A stretch of DNA of 64,000 bases from DASTCZ01 sp963704455 (lineage in GTDB: Bacteria > Acidobacteriota > Terriglobia > Acidiferrales > UBA7541), in contig OY969905.1 of assembly GCA_963704455.1 (NCBI GenBank), positions 3,534,001-3,598,000 of the forward strand. Direction: 5' to 3'. The translations under genes were made by a program, and so were the position numbers. Position 1 is the first letter of the stretch, and each line of letters opens with the position of its first letter. The notes under the pieces are model-generated. The model worked only from the letters and a program-made list of their open reading frames with translations, had not been told where the DNA came from and did no database searches. Of this stretch, positions 45,124 through 53,143 are shown in pieces.

Positions 45124-46398
45124 ATGACCACCGAACGCACAATTTACAGGGAAGTCCTGCCCAACGGGCTTGTCATCGTCACCGAGCCCATGGCGCATGT
45201 CCGCTCGGCTTCGATCGGGATCTGGTTGCGCACTGGCTCGCGCTCCGAATCGCCTGCGCACAGCGGCATCGCGCACTTCCTCGAGCACATGGTATTCAAG
45301 GGCACCGAGCGGCGCACCGCCGAACAGATTGCGCGCGAAGTGGACAGCATTGGCGGCATGATGGACGCCTTCACCGCGAAGGAAATGGTCAGCTTCAACG
45401 CAAAGGTCCTCGACGAGCACGTTCCTATCGCCTGGGACGTTCTCGCCGACCTCGCGCTCCGCCCGCTTTTTGACGAAGAGGAAGTCGGCCGCGAAAAACT
45501 GGTGGTCCTCGAAGAGATCAAGATGGATCAGGACAATCCCGAATCCGTCGCGCACGAGATGCTGTTCCAAAATTTCTGGAGCGAGCATCCGCTCGGCCGC
45601 CCGATTATCGGCACGCCCGAAACCGTCCGGACATTTTCACGCGAAGCCTTGGTGGAAGCGCACTCGCGATGGTACGCCCCGAAGAATATCGTTGTGACCG
45701 CCGCGGGGCACATAGATCATGTCCACATCGTGGAACTCGTTGAGAAGGAATTCGCCGCGCTCGCGCCCGGCGAAGAAGCTCCGGCCGCCGCTGCGCCGCA
45801 GCCGCACGGCGCCCTCGCATCTCAATCGAAACACGAACTCGAACAGGTGCACATCTGCGTCGGCGTGCCTTCTGCGCGCATCGCTGACGACCGCCGTTAC
45901 GCTGTCGCGGTGCTCAACACGATTCTCGGTGGCGGCATGTCCTCGCGCCTATTCCAGAACATCCGGGAAAAGCAGGGCCTTGCCTACGCCGTCTTTAGCG
46001 AAGTGAATCCCTTCTCCGATGCCGGGCTGCTCACGGTTTATGCTGGCACTTCACTCGAATCCACCGAGAAGGTCCTCGCCCTCATCGCCGAAGAGTTGCG
46101 AAACCTCAAAAACGATCCTGTGAGCGGCGAAGAATTGCGTCGCGCAAAGGATTATTTGAAGGGCTCGATGATTTTGTCGCTCGAATCCTCCGGCGCGCGC
46201 ATGGCCAATCTTGCGCGCGCGGAAATGTACTTCGGCCGCTTCTTTTCTCAGGACGAAATCCTCGCCGCCATCGAAGCCGTCACGCGCGAGCAGGTCCTCG
46301 CCGCCGCAAATGAATTCTTCCGCGCCGACCAGGTTGCCGCCACCGTCGTTGGCAATCTCGATGGCTTCCATCTCCGCCGCGAACATCTCGCCGTCTGA
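45124..46398 (+). CDS. M16 family zinc peptidase (mitochondrial-processing-peptidase-like)
   Basis: The inverted zinc motif HXXEH is seen as HFLEHMVFKGTERRTAEQIA near residue 55, with the distal Glu in EEIKMDQDNPE about 75 residues on. The second half has the RRAKDYLKGSMILSLESSGARM block with the usual Arg-Tyr environment for substrate binding. Length of 424 is normal for a one-domain-pair bacterial M16B peptidase. No signal peptide is present, so it is cytoplasmic. The close homologs are processing or oligopeptide-degrading enzymes. The MBL hydrolase follows 32 bases later in the same direction. Confidence 0.9.
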   Translation: MTTERTIYREVLPNGLVIVTEPMAHVRSASIGIWLRTGSRSESPAHSGIAHFLEHMVFKGTERRTAEQIAREVDSIGGMMDAFTAKEMVSFNAKVLDEHVPIAWDVLADLALRPLFDEEEVGREKLVVLEEIKMDQDNPESVAHEMLFQNFWSEHPLGRPIIGTPETVRTFSREALVEAHSRWYAPKNIVVTAAGHIDHVHIVELVEKEFAALAPGEEAPAAAAPQPHGALASQSKHELEQVHICVGVPSARIADDRRYAVAVLNTILGGGMSSRLFQNIREKQGLAYAVFSEVNPFSDAGLLTVYAGTSLESTEKVLALIAEELRNLKNDPVSGEELRRAKDYLKGSMILSLESSGARMANLARAEMYFGRFFSQDEILAAIEAVTREQVLAAANEFFRADQVAATVVGNLDGFHLRREHLAV

Positions 46399-46430
46399 TT
46401 TGCAGCTTCGGAATCTCCTGCTTCTATGTA

Positions 46431-47360
46431 TTGACGCCCGCTCCGCGCCCTGCCATCATCGCCGCATCATTTTCTCGCATTGGGGAGCGGGCGATCGGTA
46501 TCCGGGTATCCATTCTGGCGTCGGGCAGTTCGGGCAATATCACCTTGCTCGAAACCGAGCACACCCGCCTTCTCGTTGACGCGGGCCTCGGCAAGCGTGA
46601 AACGCTGCGCCGCCTCGAAGCCCTCAGCCATTCGATTGACCATCTCGACGGCATCGTCATCTCACACGAGCACAGCGATCACATTGGCGGTCTTGCGCAA
46701 GTGCTTGGGCTGTGGCGCACGACGGTCTATTTCACTCCTGCCACCGAGCGTGCCGCGATGCTGGCCATCCCTGAAACTTCGCACAAGCGCCTCGCGCACA
46801 TCGAGCACTTCCATCCCGGCGACCGCTTCTGCATCGGCGACATCGAAGTCGCCGCGTTTTCCATCCCGCATGACGCCGCCGACCCCGTCGGCTTCACCTT
46901 CCGAAATTGTCAGGCTGATGTGGTGGAAAAAGTCGCCATCGTCACCGACCTTGGCTATCTGCCGGAACTTGTGAAGCACCATCTCCGCGGCGCCGGCTGC
47001 CTCATCCTGGAATCCAATCACGATCTCGAAATGCTCAAGGTCGGCCCGTACCCGTGGCACATCAAGCAGCGCGTGATGAGCCGCACCGGCCATCTCTCGA
47101 ATGACGCTGTTAGCGAATTCCTTTGCGACCCGGAAGGATTCGATGGGGAAGCGCGCTACCTCGTCCTCGCGCACCTTTCGGAAATAAATAACAACGCGGA
47201 TGTGGCCAAAATGAGCGCGGAAGAAGCTCTGAACCGGCGTCCCGCGGAAGTTGCGTTCCGCGGCGAATTGCATATCGCCTCACAGCGCGTTCCCATGGGA
47301 CCTTTTTGCATTTCGCGCGAAAGTTCCGCGCTACCTGCCACTCGCCGCGCGACTGCCTGA
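46431..47360 (+). CDS. MBL-fold metallo-hydrolase (YycJ/WalJ-like)
   Basis: The fold opens with VSILASGSSGNITLLETEHTRLLVDAGLG and the zinc motif VISHEHSDHIGGL (HxHxDH). Later ligands appear in SIPHDAADPVGFTF, VTDLGYL and LILESNHD, matching the YycJ/WalJ group, which are nucleases or exonuclease-like hydrolases. The start is uncertain: the only in-frame initiator ahead of the fold is TTG at 46431, 25 residues upstream, with no good ribosome site, so a rare start near 46500 cannot be excluded. The C-terminus is longer than usual by ~20 residues. Probably in one operon with the M16 peptidase. Confidence 0.85.
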   Translation: MTPAPRPAIIAASFSRIGERAIGIRVSILASGSSGNITLLETEHTRLLVDAGLGKRETLRRLEALSHSIDHLDGIVISHEHSDHIGGLAQVLGLWRTTVYFTPATERAAMLAIPETSHKRLAHIEHFHPGDRFCIGDIEVAAFSIPHDAADPVGFTFRNCQADVVEKVAIVTDLGYLPELVKHHLRGAGCLILESNHDLEMLKVGPYPWHIKQRVMSRTGHLSNDAVSEFLCDPEGFDGEARYLVLAHLSEINNNADVAKMSAEEALNRRPAEVAFRGELHIASQRVPMGPFCISRESSALPATRRATA

Positions 47361-47434
47361 ACGCAATTCTGGCGCATTTTACAGCCGCATCAATGAGCGT
47401 CCGGCAGTTTTCCTTCTTCAGGTTCTAAACAAAG

Positions 47435-48544
47435 TTAGTGCGTAAGCACCTGCTCGAAAAATGCCAGCGCGCGCGGATCGTTCGATTGCCCCAGCCAGAA
47501 CATCGCCTGTTTCCGCACCGCCGGATTCTTATTGGTCTTCGCGACTTCGATCAGCCTCGGCACCCCCTCATCCTTCGGCATCTGGCTCAGCGCAAACACG
47601 GCGCGCTTTTTCACCTCCGTATCGGGATCGTTCTCGATTGCGTCCGTAATCGCGCCCGCCGCCTTTTGTCCCGCTCTTTGCGCAAGCCAGAAAAGCCCCT
47701 GCCCGCGCACACGGGAACTCGCGTCCTCCTTGGCCATCCGGATGAGTTCATCCACCGCGCCGGGCTCCGAGCTTTGCGAAAGTGCAAACGTGACCTGTTC
47801 GCGCACCTTCTCGCTTGGATCGCTCTTCGCCATGCGCTTCAGGGTATCGAGCCCGGATTTCCCGCGCGCATTGCCCAGCCAGAACGCTGTCTGCGAGCGG
47901 AGCTTCTCCGGCCGCGAGGGTTCCACGAAGCCTGCGAGCGCCCGGTCCGCCGCCGGATCGTTGTGCATCACAATCGCGGACATCGCTCCGTTCGCGGCGT
48001 TTCGTCCATCGCTCTCGTCGAAATTCGATGAGTTCACGATGCCCTCCAGCAGCGCGACGCTTTCCGCCGGCTTCGCATCTGTAATCCAGACGACGCGCAG
48101 CCCTCCCGCATCAATCTGGCAATCCTCGGTGAACGCGCGCACGCGCCCAATCCGGTGGTCCGCCACGCGCAGGAGCACGAACATCGTCTGCGACCCTTCC
48201 AGGTGCACCGTGCCTCCGCTTCGGGTAGGTCCATCGCTCTCATTCATGTTGTTGCCGCTCAGCGATTCCAGATTGCACGGCCCGCAATTGTTTCCGTCCG
48301 AGCTCCAGTTGCCGCAGCACATCGAGCGGTGATATCCATTCTTCGCTTCGATCATCGGAACGGCGTACCCGATCCACGCCGGTGACGATTGCGACGCCGC
48401 AATCCCGCGCACCGTCGCATCAAGGCCGCCCGAAACCGCGCGCGTCTCGACCTGCGCATTCTTGATTTGTGGTTTGTTCTGTGCGCGGACTGCTCCCGCC
48501 GCCAGCAATGCAAACGCTGCCAACACAATTCGTAGAGTCTTCAT
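47435..48544 (-). CDS. Secreted HEAT-repeat protein, third of the ECF-linked cluster
   Basis: The 369-residue product has a signal peptide (MKTLRIVLAAFALLAAGAVRAQ). An N-terminal ~170-residue non-repeat domain contains six cysteines (SMCCGNWSSDGNNCGPCNL, TEDCQ). Tandem HEAT repeats follow, e.g. LARMAKSDPSEKVREQVTFALSQ-type units here read as KRMAKSDPSEKVREQVTFAL and ENDPDTEVKKRAVFALSQMP. It lies 8 bases after the previous HEAT gene and is the last gene of the run starting with the sigma factor. The Cys-rich region could form disulfides in the periplasm. Function unknown; HEAT solenoids generally bind proteins. Confidence 0.75.
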   Translation of the reverse strand: MKTLRIVLAAFALLAAGAVRAQNKPQIKNAQVETRAVSGGLDATVRGIAASQSSPAWIGYAVPMIEAKNGYHRSMCCGNWSSDGNNCGPCNLESLSGNNMNESDGPTRSGGTVHLEGSQTMFVLLRVADHRIGRVRAFTEDCQIDAGGLRVVWITDAKPAESVALLEGIVNSSNFDESDGRNAANGAMSAIVMHNDPAADRALAGFVEPSRPEKLRSQTAFWLGNARGKSGLDTLKRMAKSDPSEKVREQVTFALSQSSEPGAVDELIRMAKEDASSRVRGQGLFWLAQRAGQKAAGAITDAIENDPDTEVKKRAVFALSQMPKDEGVPRLIEVAKTNKNPAVRKQAMFWLGQSNDPRALAFFEQVLTH

Positions 48545-48552
48545 CGTCGCTC

Positions 48553-49464
48553 CTACTTATTTAGAATCTCCATCAAATAATCCGTCGCTTCCTTCGAGTC
48601 CATGTTGGAAAGCTGCCGCACCGCGTACTTCCTCAACTCCGGATCAGTTTCTTTTCGCGCTATTGCGATCAGCGCTTTCACATTGTCCTGGTTTGCGAAC
48701 GCGCGAAGAATCCCCTGCCGCACAGCGGAGTCCTTCTCCTTGTCGTATTGGGCCGCGAGAATCGCGCTTGCGCGCCCCGCTTCCACATTTCCCAGCGCGC
48801 GGACGGCGGCTTGCCGCAACTCCGAAGAGTCTTCTTTCTCAAGAATCTGCCCGAGCTGATCCGCGGCATCGCAATTCCCCAGCCCCCGCAGAATCTGTCC
48901 TTTCACCTCAATCGAAGTTTCAGGACCGTAAAGTTGCATCAACTCATCCCGGGCGTCCATGTTCCCAAGCTGCCGCACCGCTTCCCCGCGCAACGCCGGA
49001 TCTTTTTCATTTTTCGCCACGCCCAGCACGCGAGTTTTGTCGTCCGCGTTTGCGAATGCGCGCAGGATGGACTTCTTAACCTCCGCATTTGCCGCGCTGC
49101 CATAGATTTCCGCCAGCACCGCCATCGAGTCCGCCCTGCCCGAATCTCCAAGCTGCCGGATCGCATCGCCTTGCAGAGAGGGATTCGACTGCCCGCGCGC
49201 GATCCGCACCAGCAATTCATGCGCCGCGGTCGAGTCGATATCCTCAAGAATGCCCAGAGCTTTCTTCTTCAAGTTCACCGATGCATCGCTCGCCAACAAC
49301 TTTTCGATCTGCGGCACAGCCACGGACGGTTCTGCATCCCGCAACCCGTTCAGCGCCATCAACTTCATCTCTTCATCGGAGCCGCCCGTCGCCGGCTTCG
49401 TCTGCGCAGTGGTCCCCAATGCCCCGGTCAAAATCAATGCTACGGCAATCAGCAGTCGCTTCAT
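48553..49464 (-). CDS. Secreted HEAT-repeat protein, second of the cluster
   Basis: A signal peptide (MKRLLIAVALILTGALGTTAQ) leads directly into HEAT repeats that fill the protein, with units like ARKETDPELRKYAVRQLSNM and AKNEKDPALRGEAVRQLGNM (~31 residues each). Its ending, MDSKEATDYLMEILNK, is almost the same as that of the preceding larger protein (MHSKEATDYLMELLNK), which shows that the two are duplicates. The 303-residue length is fully accounted for by repeats, so it probably acts as a binding or scaffold protein. It follows the 680-residue HEAT gene by 14 bases and precedes the third by 8. Confidence 0.75.
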   Translation of the reverse strand: MKRLLIAVALILTGALGTTAQTKPATGGSDEEMKLMALNGLRDAEPSVAVPQIEKLLASDASVNLKKKALGILEDIDSTAAHELLVRIARGQSNPSLQGDAIRQLGDSGRADSMAVLAEIYGSAANAEVKKSILRAFANADDKTRVLGVAKNEKDPALRGEAVRQLGNMDARDELMQLYGPETSIEVKGQILRGLGNCDAADQLGQILEKEDSSELRQAAVRALGNVEAGRASAILAAQYDKEKDSAVRQGILRAFANQDNVKALIAIARKETDPELRKYAVRQLSNMDSKEATDYLMEILNK

Positions 49465-49478
49465 TTTCGTTTCCTCTC

Positions 49479-51485
49479 CTACTTATTTAAGAGCTCCATC
49501 AGGTAGTCTGTCGCTTCCTTCGAGTGCATCAGCGAAAGCTGTGACACGATCGCCTTCTTCATCTCTGGGTCCGTTTCGATTCGTGCAAGGTCAACCAATC
49601 CTTTTGCGTCTCCGGCAAGGAACAAAGCGCTTATGACTTTTCTGCGTATTTCTTTGTCCGGATCGGATTTGTAGATACCAATCAGGAACTCATCGCTCTG
49701 TTTCCCCATTAACCCGAGGTAATTGATCGCTGAAAGCCGCAGTTCGTGGTCCTTTTCAGTTTTCGCCAGATCGCCCATTCGTTCACGGTCGCCGGCAAGA
49801 AACAGTGCGTTCATTACTTTTTTGCGGATCTCCGGATCAGGATCCGAGTTGTAAAGGGACACGAGCATCGGATCGCTGTCTCGTCCCATCAGCCCGAGGT
49901 AATTGATCGCCGAAAGCCTGAGGTCGCGGTTCTTTTCATTCTTTGCCAAATCTCCCATCCGTTCCCGGTCGCCGGCCAGAAAGACGGCATTCAACACTTT
50001 CTTGCGGATCTCGGGGTCCTGGTCCGAGTTGTAAATGTTCACCAGGATTGAATCGCTGTCCCTTCCCATCAGCCCCAGGTCGTTGATCGCCTTGAGCCGC
50101 AGCGTATGGTCGGTCTCTTTCATCGCCAACTCGCCTACCCTCTGTCGGTCTCCCGACATCCACATCGCCTGAAGGATTTGGGCCTTCACCTCCGCCGAAG
50201 TTTCAGTTTGATAGAGCTGCCAGATCTCCTCGCGCGCTCCCATCATTCCCAATTGACGGATCGCTTCTGACCGCACCTCCGGCAGTTTTTCGTTTTTCGC
50301 CACAGCCAGAATCTGCTCGCGGGCGCCGGACATCATCAGTGCTCTAAGGACGCTCTTCTTCGTATCTACGTCGGTGGTTGACGTGAAGACTTTGGCCAGA
50401 GCCTCTCGCCCAGAAGAACCGCCGTACATCCCGAGGGCTTGGATAGCTTTGTGTTGCATATCTGGATTCGATTCGCCCTTCGCAAGCCTGATAATCACGT
50501 CACGCGCCTGCTGCGAACCGGACTGCGCAAGTATGAAAAATGATTGGTTTGAAGCTTTGGGGCAGTCGCTGCCATGAATCATCTTTTCCAGCAAAGGCAC
50601 GGCCCTTTCCGGATCTGCCTGCGCGAGTCCATTGATGGCCAAAAGCTTCAACTCACAGTCGCTCTGCCCTTCAACTGACACGGGCTGTCCGGACTTTTGC
50701 TTGATCTCAATCTCCAACGCCTTCGCTTCGTTCAGCCACCGGCTCTTCGGATAATCCTTTTCAAGGCCTGCCAATGTGCCGAGCGCCTCATCCCGTCGGC
50801 CCAGTTTGTTTTGCGCGCGCGCCATATAATAGAGCGCCGCATCGGCTTTCTTGCCGTGCATCTCCGCGACCTTGCTGAATCTGTCCAGAGCCGTGTCCCA
50901 CTTTCCTTCGTCCATTGCGGAATTGCCTTCGTTATAAAGCTCAATCTCCCGCTCTTCCTGCTCGTTGCTGGCGCCAAAGGCATACACTCCGCCGCCAATG
51001 CCTCCGGAAATCCCTCCGCCAATTCCGCCGCCGACTCCTCCGGAAACCCCTCCGCTAACCCCGCCACCCACTCCGCCGGAAATCCCGCCACTAATTCCAC
51101 CTTGAAGTTGTTCGAGCGCGCAGAGATTTGTCAGCTCGGCGAATTCGATGGAGAGATTGTCCAGGTGCAAATTTTCCAGTGATCCAAGCTCGGAAAGCTT
51201 AGAAAGAGCGGACATCTGCGCGGACGCATCCACGAGATTCAATCCATAGCCATTCAAAATAATTCCCGCGCGGTCAACTGCTGCTTGCGCCCGCTTGAGG
51301 GACTCATCCACCTGCGCCGTCCGCTGCGCGCGGCTTCCGGTAGCGCTGCTGCCGCCCGTGCCTTGCCCGCTTCCAGCGCTTGCGCCCGACTGCGCGCCCG
51401 CGGGAATCGCCATCGCCAGCGCGGCGATTACCGCCAGCGTTGCACTCATTGCCTTGTTGTTCATCGTCTTCCAGCTTTTCGCCAT
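49479..51485 (-). CDS. Secreted GG-repeat/TPR/HEAT protein, first of the cluster
   Basis: ATG 51485 has GAGG eight bases upstream; ATG 51521 overlaps the anti-sigma stop as ATGA and is the alternative. A signal peptide (MSATLAVIAALAMAIPAGAQ) is followed by a Gly/Ser linker and a helical region, then ten tandem 4-residue units GG(I/V)(S/G) (codons 50982-51101). Next is a TPR-like pair (ALYYMARAQNKLGRRDEALG) and about twelve HEAT repeats. In these, a 60-residue unit is repeated three times nearly unchanged (LGLMGRDSD..., IRKKV.NA.FLAGDRERMGD; codons 49590-50129). Likely a periplasmic scaffold under ECF sigma control. Confidence 0.8.
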   Translation of the reverse strand: MAKSWKTMNNKAMSATLAVIAALAMAIPAGAQSGASAGSGQGTGGSSATGSRAQRTAQVDESLKRAQAAVDRAGIILNGYGLNLVDASAQMSALSKLSELGSLENLHLDNLSIEFAELTNLCALEQLQGGISGGISGGVGGGVSGGVSGGVGGGIGGGISGGIGGGVYAFGASNEQEEREIELYNEGNSAMDEGKWDTALDRFSKVAEMHGKKADAALYYMARAQNKLGRRDEALGTLAGLEKDYPKSRWLNEAKALEIEIKQKSGQPVSVEGQSDCELKLLAINGLAQADPERAVPLLEKMIHGSDCPKASNQSFFILAQSGSQQARDVIIRLAKGESNPDMQHKAIQALGMYGGSSGREALAKVFTSTTDVDTKKSVLRALMMSGAREQILAVAKNEKLPEVRSEAIRQLGMMGAREEIWQLYQTETSAEVKAQILQAMWMSGDRQRVGELAMKETDHTLRLKAINDLGLMGRDSDSILVNIYNSDQDPEIRKKVLNAVFLAGDRERMGDLAKNEKNRDLRLSAINYLGLMGRDSDPMLVSLYNSDPDPEIRKKVMNALFLAGDRERMGDLAKTEKDHELRLSAINYLGLMGKQSDEFLIGIYKSDPDKEIRRKVISALFLAGDAKGLVDLARIETDPEMKKAIVSQLSLMHSKEATDYLMELLNK
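49590..50129 (-). repeat. Three tandem 180-bp units coding for paired HEAT repeats
   Basis: Three consecutive 60-residue units within the large HEAT protein begin LAMKETDHTLRLKAINDL, LAKNEKNRDLRLSAINYL and LAKTEKDHELRLSAINYL and end FLAGDRERMGD, FLAGDRERMGD and FLAGDAKGLVD. The first two are the most alike, indicating a recent in-gene duplication. Such arrays can change copy number by recombination. Confidence 0.75.
50982..51101 (-). repeat. Ten tandem 12-bp units coding GG(I/V)(S/G)
   Basis: In the large HEAT protein the series GGIS GGIS GGVG GGVS GGVS GGVG GGIG GGIS GGIG GGVY spans 120 bases with no interruption. The spacing of Gly and Ile/Val could form a glycine-zipper or beta-helix-like sheet. 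Confidence 0.85.
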
Positions 51486-51517
51486 CTTTCTTTCCTCTTT
51501 CAATTGCATTTGCAATT

Positions 51518-52348
51518 TCATAGACCTCTTGTACCCGGCTGCGGCTGTGGCGCCGGTGTTTTCGCTTTTTCTCTCACCGATGAATCCAGCACGCGCACTT
51601 TCAGCAGCAGTCCTTGCGACTCGATTCGCTTCTGCAGCTCCACGAGTTCCGCCCCCGAAACCTGCGACGGGCTGTGCACGATGTCCATCAACACCGGCTC
51701 CAGCTCATCCAACACATTCGCCACTGTGTTGTCGCCTGCGTGCTCCGCAGTTTGCCTGTAAATGCGGTTCGCACCCAGCAAACTCTCGGCGCGCTTCTGC
51801 TCCTGCGAAATATCCACTTCGCCGCGATTTGCTTCCTTGCCCGTGCCATCCACTTCCGCGTTTGAGATTTCCAGCAACATCGTTTGCGCACGGTCAAGAT
51901 GATCGCCGACAGCCACCAGCAGGATCCGCTCGCGCACTTGCTGTTGCGCCGGCTGTGGCGTCTTGCCCGCAACATCTATGTCGTGATTCCGCCGAGGCAT
52001 ATATCGCCCCGCCAAAAACGCGCCGAGGATCAGCGCCGCCACCGCGCCCACAGGCACGAGCCGCCGCGGCGCCAGCCATTCGCGCCACGTACTCCAATCA
52101 AAACCGCGCTTCCGCTCTTCAAGCTGCGGCGCGAGCTTCCTCCACAACTGTGCTTCGTAATCCGCCGCGGGCTCCGGCAGCGGCAGCGTATCCACCGCCG
52201 CCAACACGCGCGCAAGCCGTTCGTACACCGCGCGGCACTCCGCGCATTCGTGCAAATGCAGCGCGGCCTCCGCTCGCTCCGCCGCGTCGGCGTAGCGGTA
52301 CTCCACCAAGTCCCGCTCATTCAAATGCTTCATGTTCGTTTCACTCAC
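51518..52348 (-). CDS. Anti-sigma factor with zinc-finger (ZAS) and TM helix
   Basis: The N-terminal cytoplasmic part has the ZAS pattern HLHECAECRAVYERLARVLA (HxxxCxxC) near residues 31-50, which binds and inhibits an ECF sigma factor. One TM helix follows near residues 100-116 (VPVGAVAALILGAFLAG). A ~155-residue extracytoplasmic domain (GDHLDRAQTMLLEISNAEV, VLDELEPVLMDIVHSPSQ) is helical and could sense envelope state or bind the HEAT proteins. Its 5' end overlaps the sigma gene by 8 bases and its stop overlaps the possible start of the HEAT gene. Co-regulation with its target is thus expected. Confidence 0.85.
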   Translation of the reverse strand: MSETNMKHLNERDLVEYRYADAAERAEAALHLHECAECRAVYERLARVLAAVDTLPLPEPAADYEAQLWRKLAPQLEERKRGFDWSTWREWLAPRRLVPVGAVAALILGAFLAGRYMPRRNHDIDVAGKTPQPAQQQVRERILLVAVGDHLDRAQTMLLEISNAEVDGTGKEANRGEVDISQEQKRAESLLGANRIYRQTAEHAGDNTVANVLDELEPVLMDIVHSPSQVSGAELVELQKRIESQGLLLKVRVLDSSVREKAKTPAPQPQPGTRGL

Positions 52349-52934
52349 CTGTGCTTACCAGTGGTTCCAATTGACGCCGCAGCTTTTGCACCGCGCGGAA
52401 CACGCTGTTCTTTGTCGCGCCGATGCCCAGTCCCAATTGCTTGCCAATTTCCTCGATGCTGTGCCCCTCGAAGTGCCGCAGCACAAATGCCGTTCGCTCC
52501 ACTGGACTTAGCTCTTTCATCGCCTCTTCTACTTTCTCTTTCACTTCGGCGCTCAGCATCATGCGGTCCGGCGCCGGGTCCGTGCTCATCACGTTGTCCA
52601 GCGGGTCGCTCGCATCCGGATCGTCCCCGCTCGCTTGCACTCGCTGGCTCGATTCGGTTTTTCGTTTGCGCATCATGTCCAGCGAGCAATTCACTCCAAT
52701 CCGGTAAAGCCACGTCCCGAAATTCGCGCGTGACTCGAAGCGGTCCAGCCTTCGGTACGCCCTCAAAAACGCTTCCTGCACCACCTCTTCCGCGTCGTGC
52801 TCGTTTCCCGTCATTCGATACGCCAGGCGGAACAAGCTCCGGCTATGGCGTTCGACCAGTGCGCGAAACGCGTCCTGATCGCCGCCCAGGGCCCGTGTCA
52901 CCTGCGCCGCATCTCCGCCATCCATCCGAATCAT
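52341..52934 (-). CDS. ECF (RpoE-like) RNA polymerase sigma factor
   Basis: Region 2 is seen as LVERHSRSLFRLAYRMTGNEHDAEEVVQEAFLRAYRRLDRF, with the NFGTWLYRIGVNCSLDMMRKRK -10-recognition helix. Region 4 is LSPVERTAFVLRHFEGHSIEEIGKQLGLGIGATKNSVFRAVQKLRRQL, a helix-turn-helix for the -35. The 197-residue length without region 1 and 3 defines an ECF factor. It heads the minus-strand operon with its anti-sigma and three HEAT-repeat genes. ECF operons are usually autoregulated, but I cannot identify the promoter with confidence in 52935-53143. Confidence 0.92.
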   Translation of the reverse strand: MIRMDGGDAAQVTRALGGDQDAFRALVERHSRSLFRLAYRMTGNEHDAEEVVQEAFLRAYRRLDRFESRANFGTWLYRIGVNCSLDMMRKRKTESSQRVQASGDDPDASDPLDNVMSTDPAPDRMMLSAEVKEKVEEAMKELSPVERTAFVLRHFEGHSIEEIGKQLGLGIGATKNSVFRAVQKLRRQLEPLVSTGE

Positions 52935-53143
52935 TAGACCGGGGTATCCCCTCCGCGGTTAGGTTGAAATGTCTCGAAGAGTAAGCCCTTTCGCCTCCTG
53001 CCGTCTAACGGCAGCATTAATTTCTATTGCTGGAACCGTTTATCAACGGGCGTTATCATTCGTTGGCTGGCGAATCGCACGTTTCGCGCGTAATTGGCCG
53101 CCTGCGATTTAGCATATTTCCAGTAATTGGTGGGAGGTTGTAA

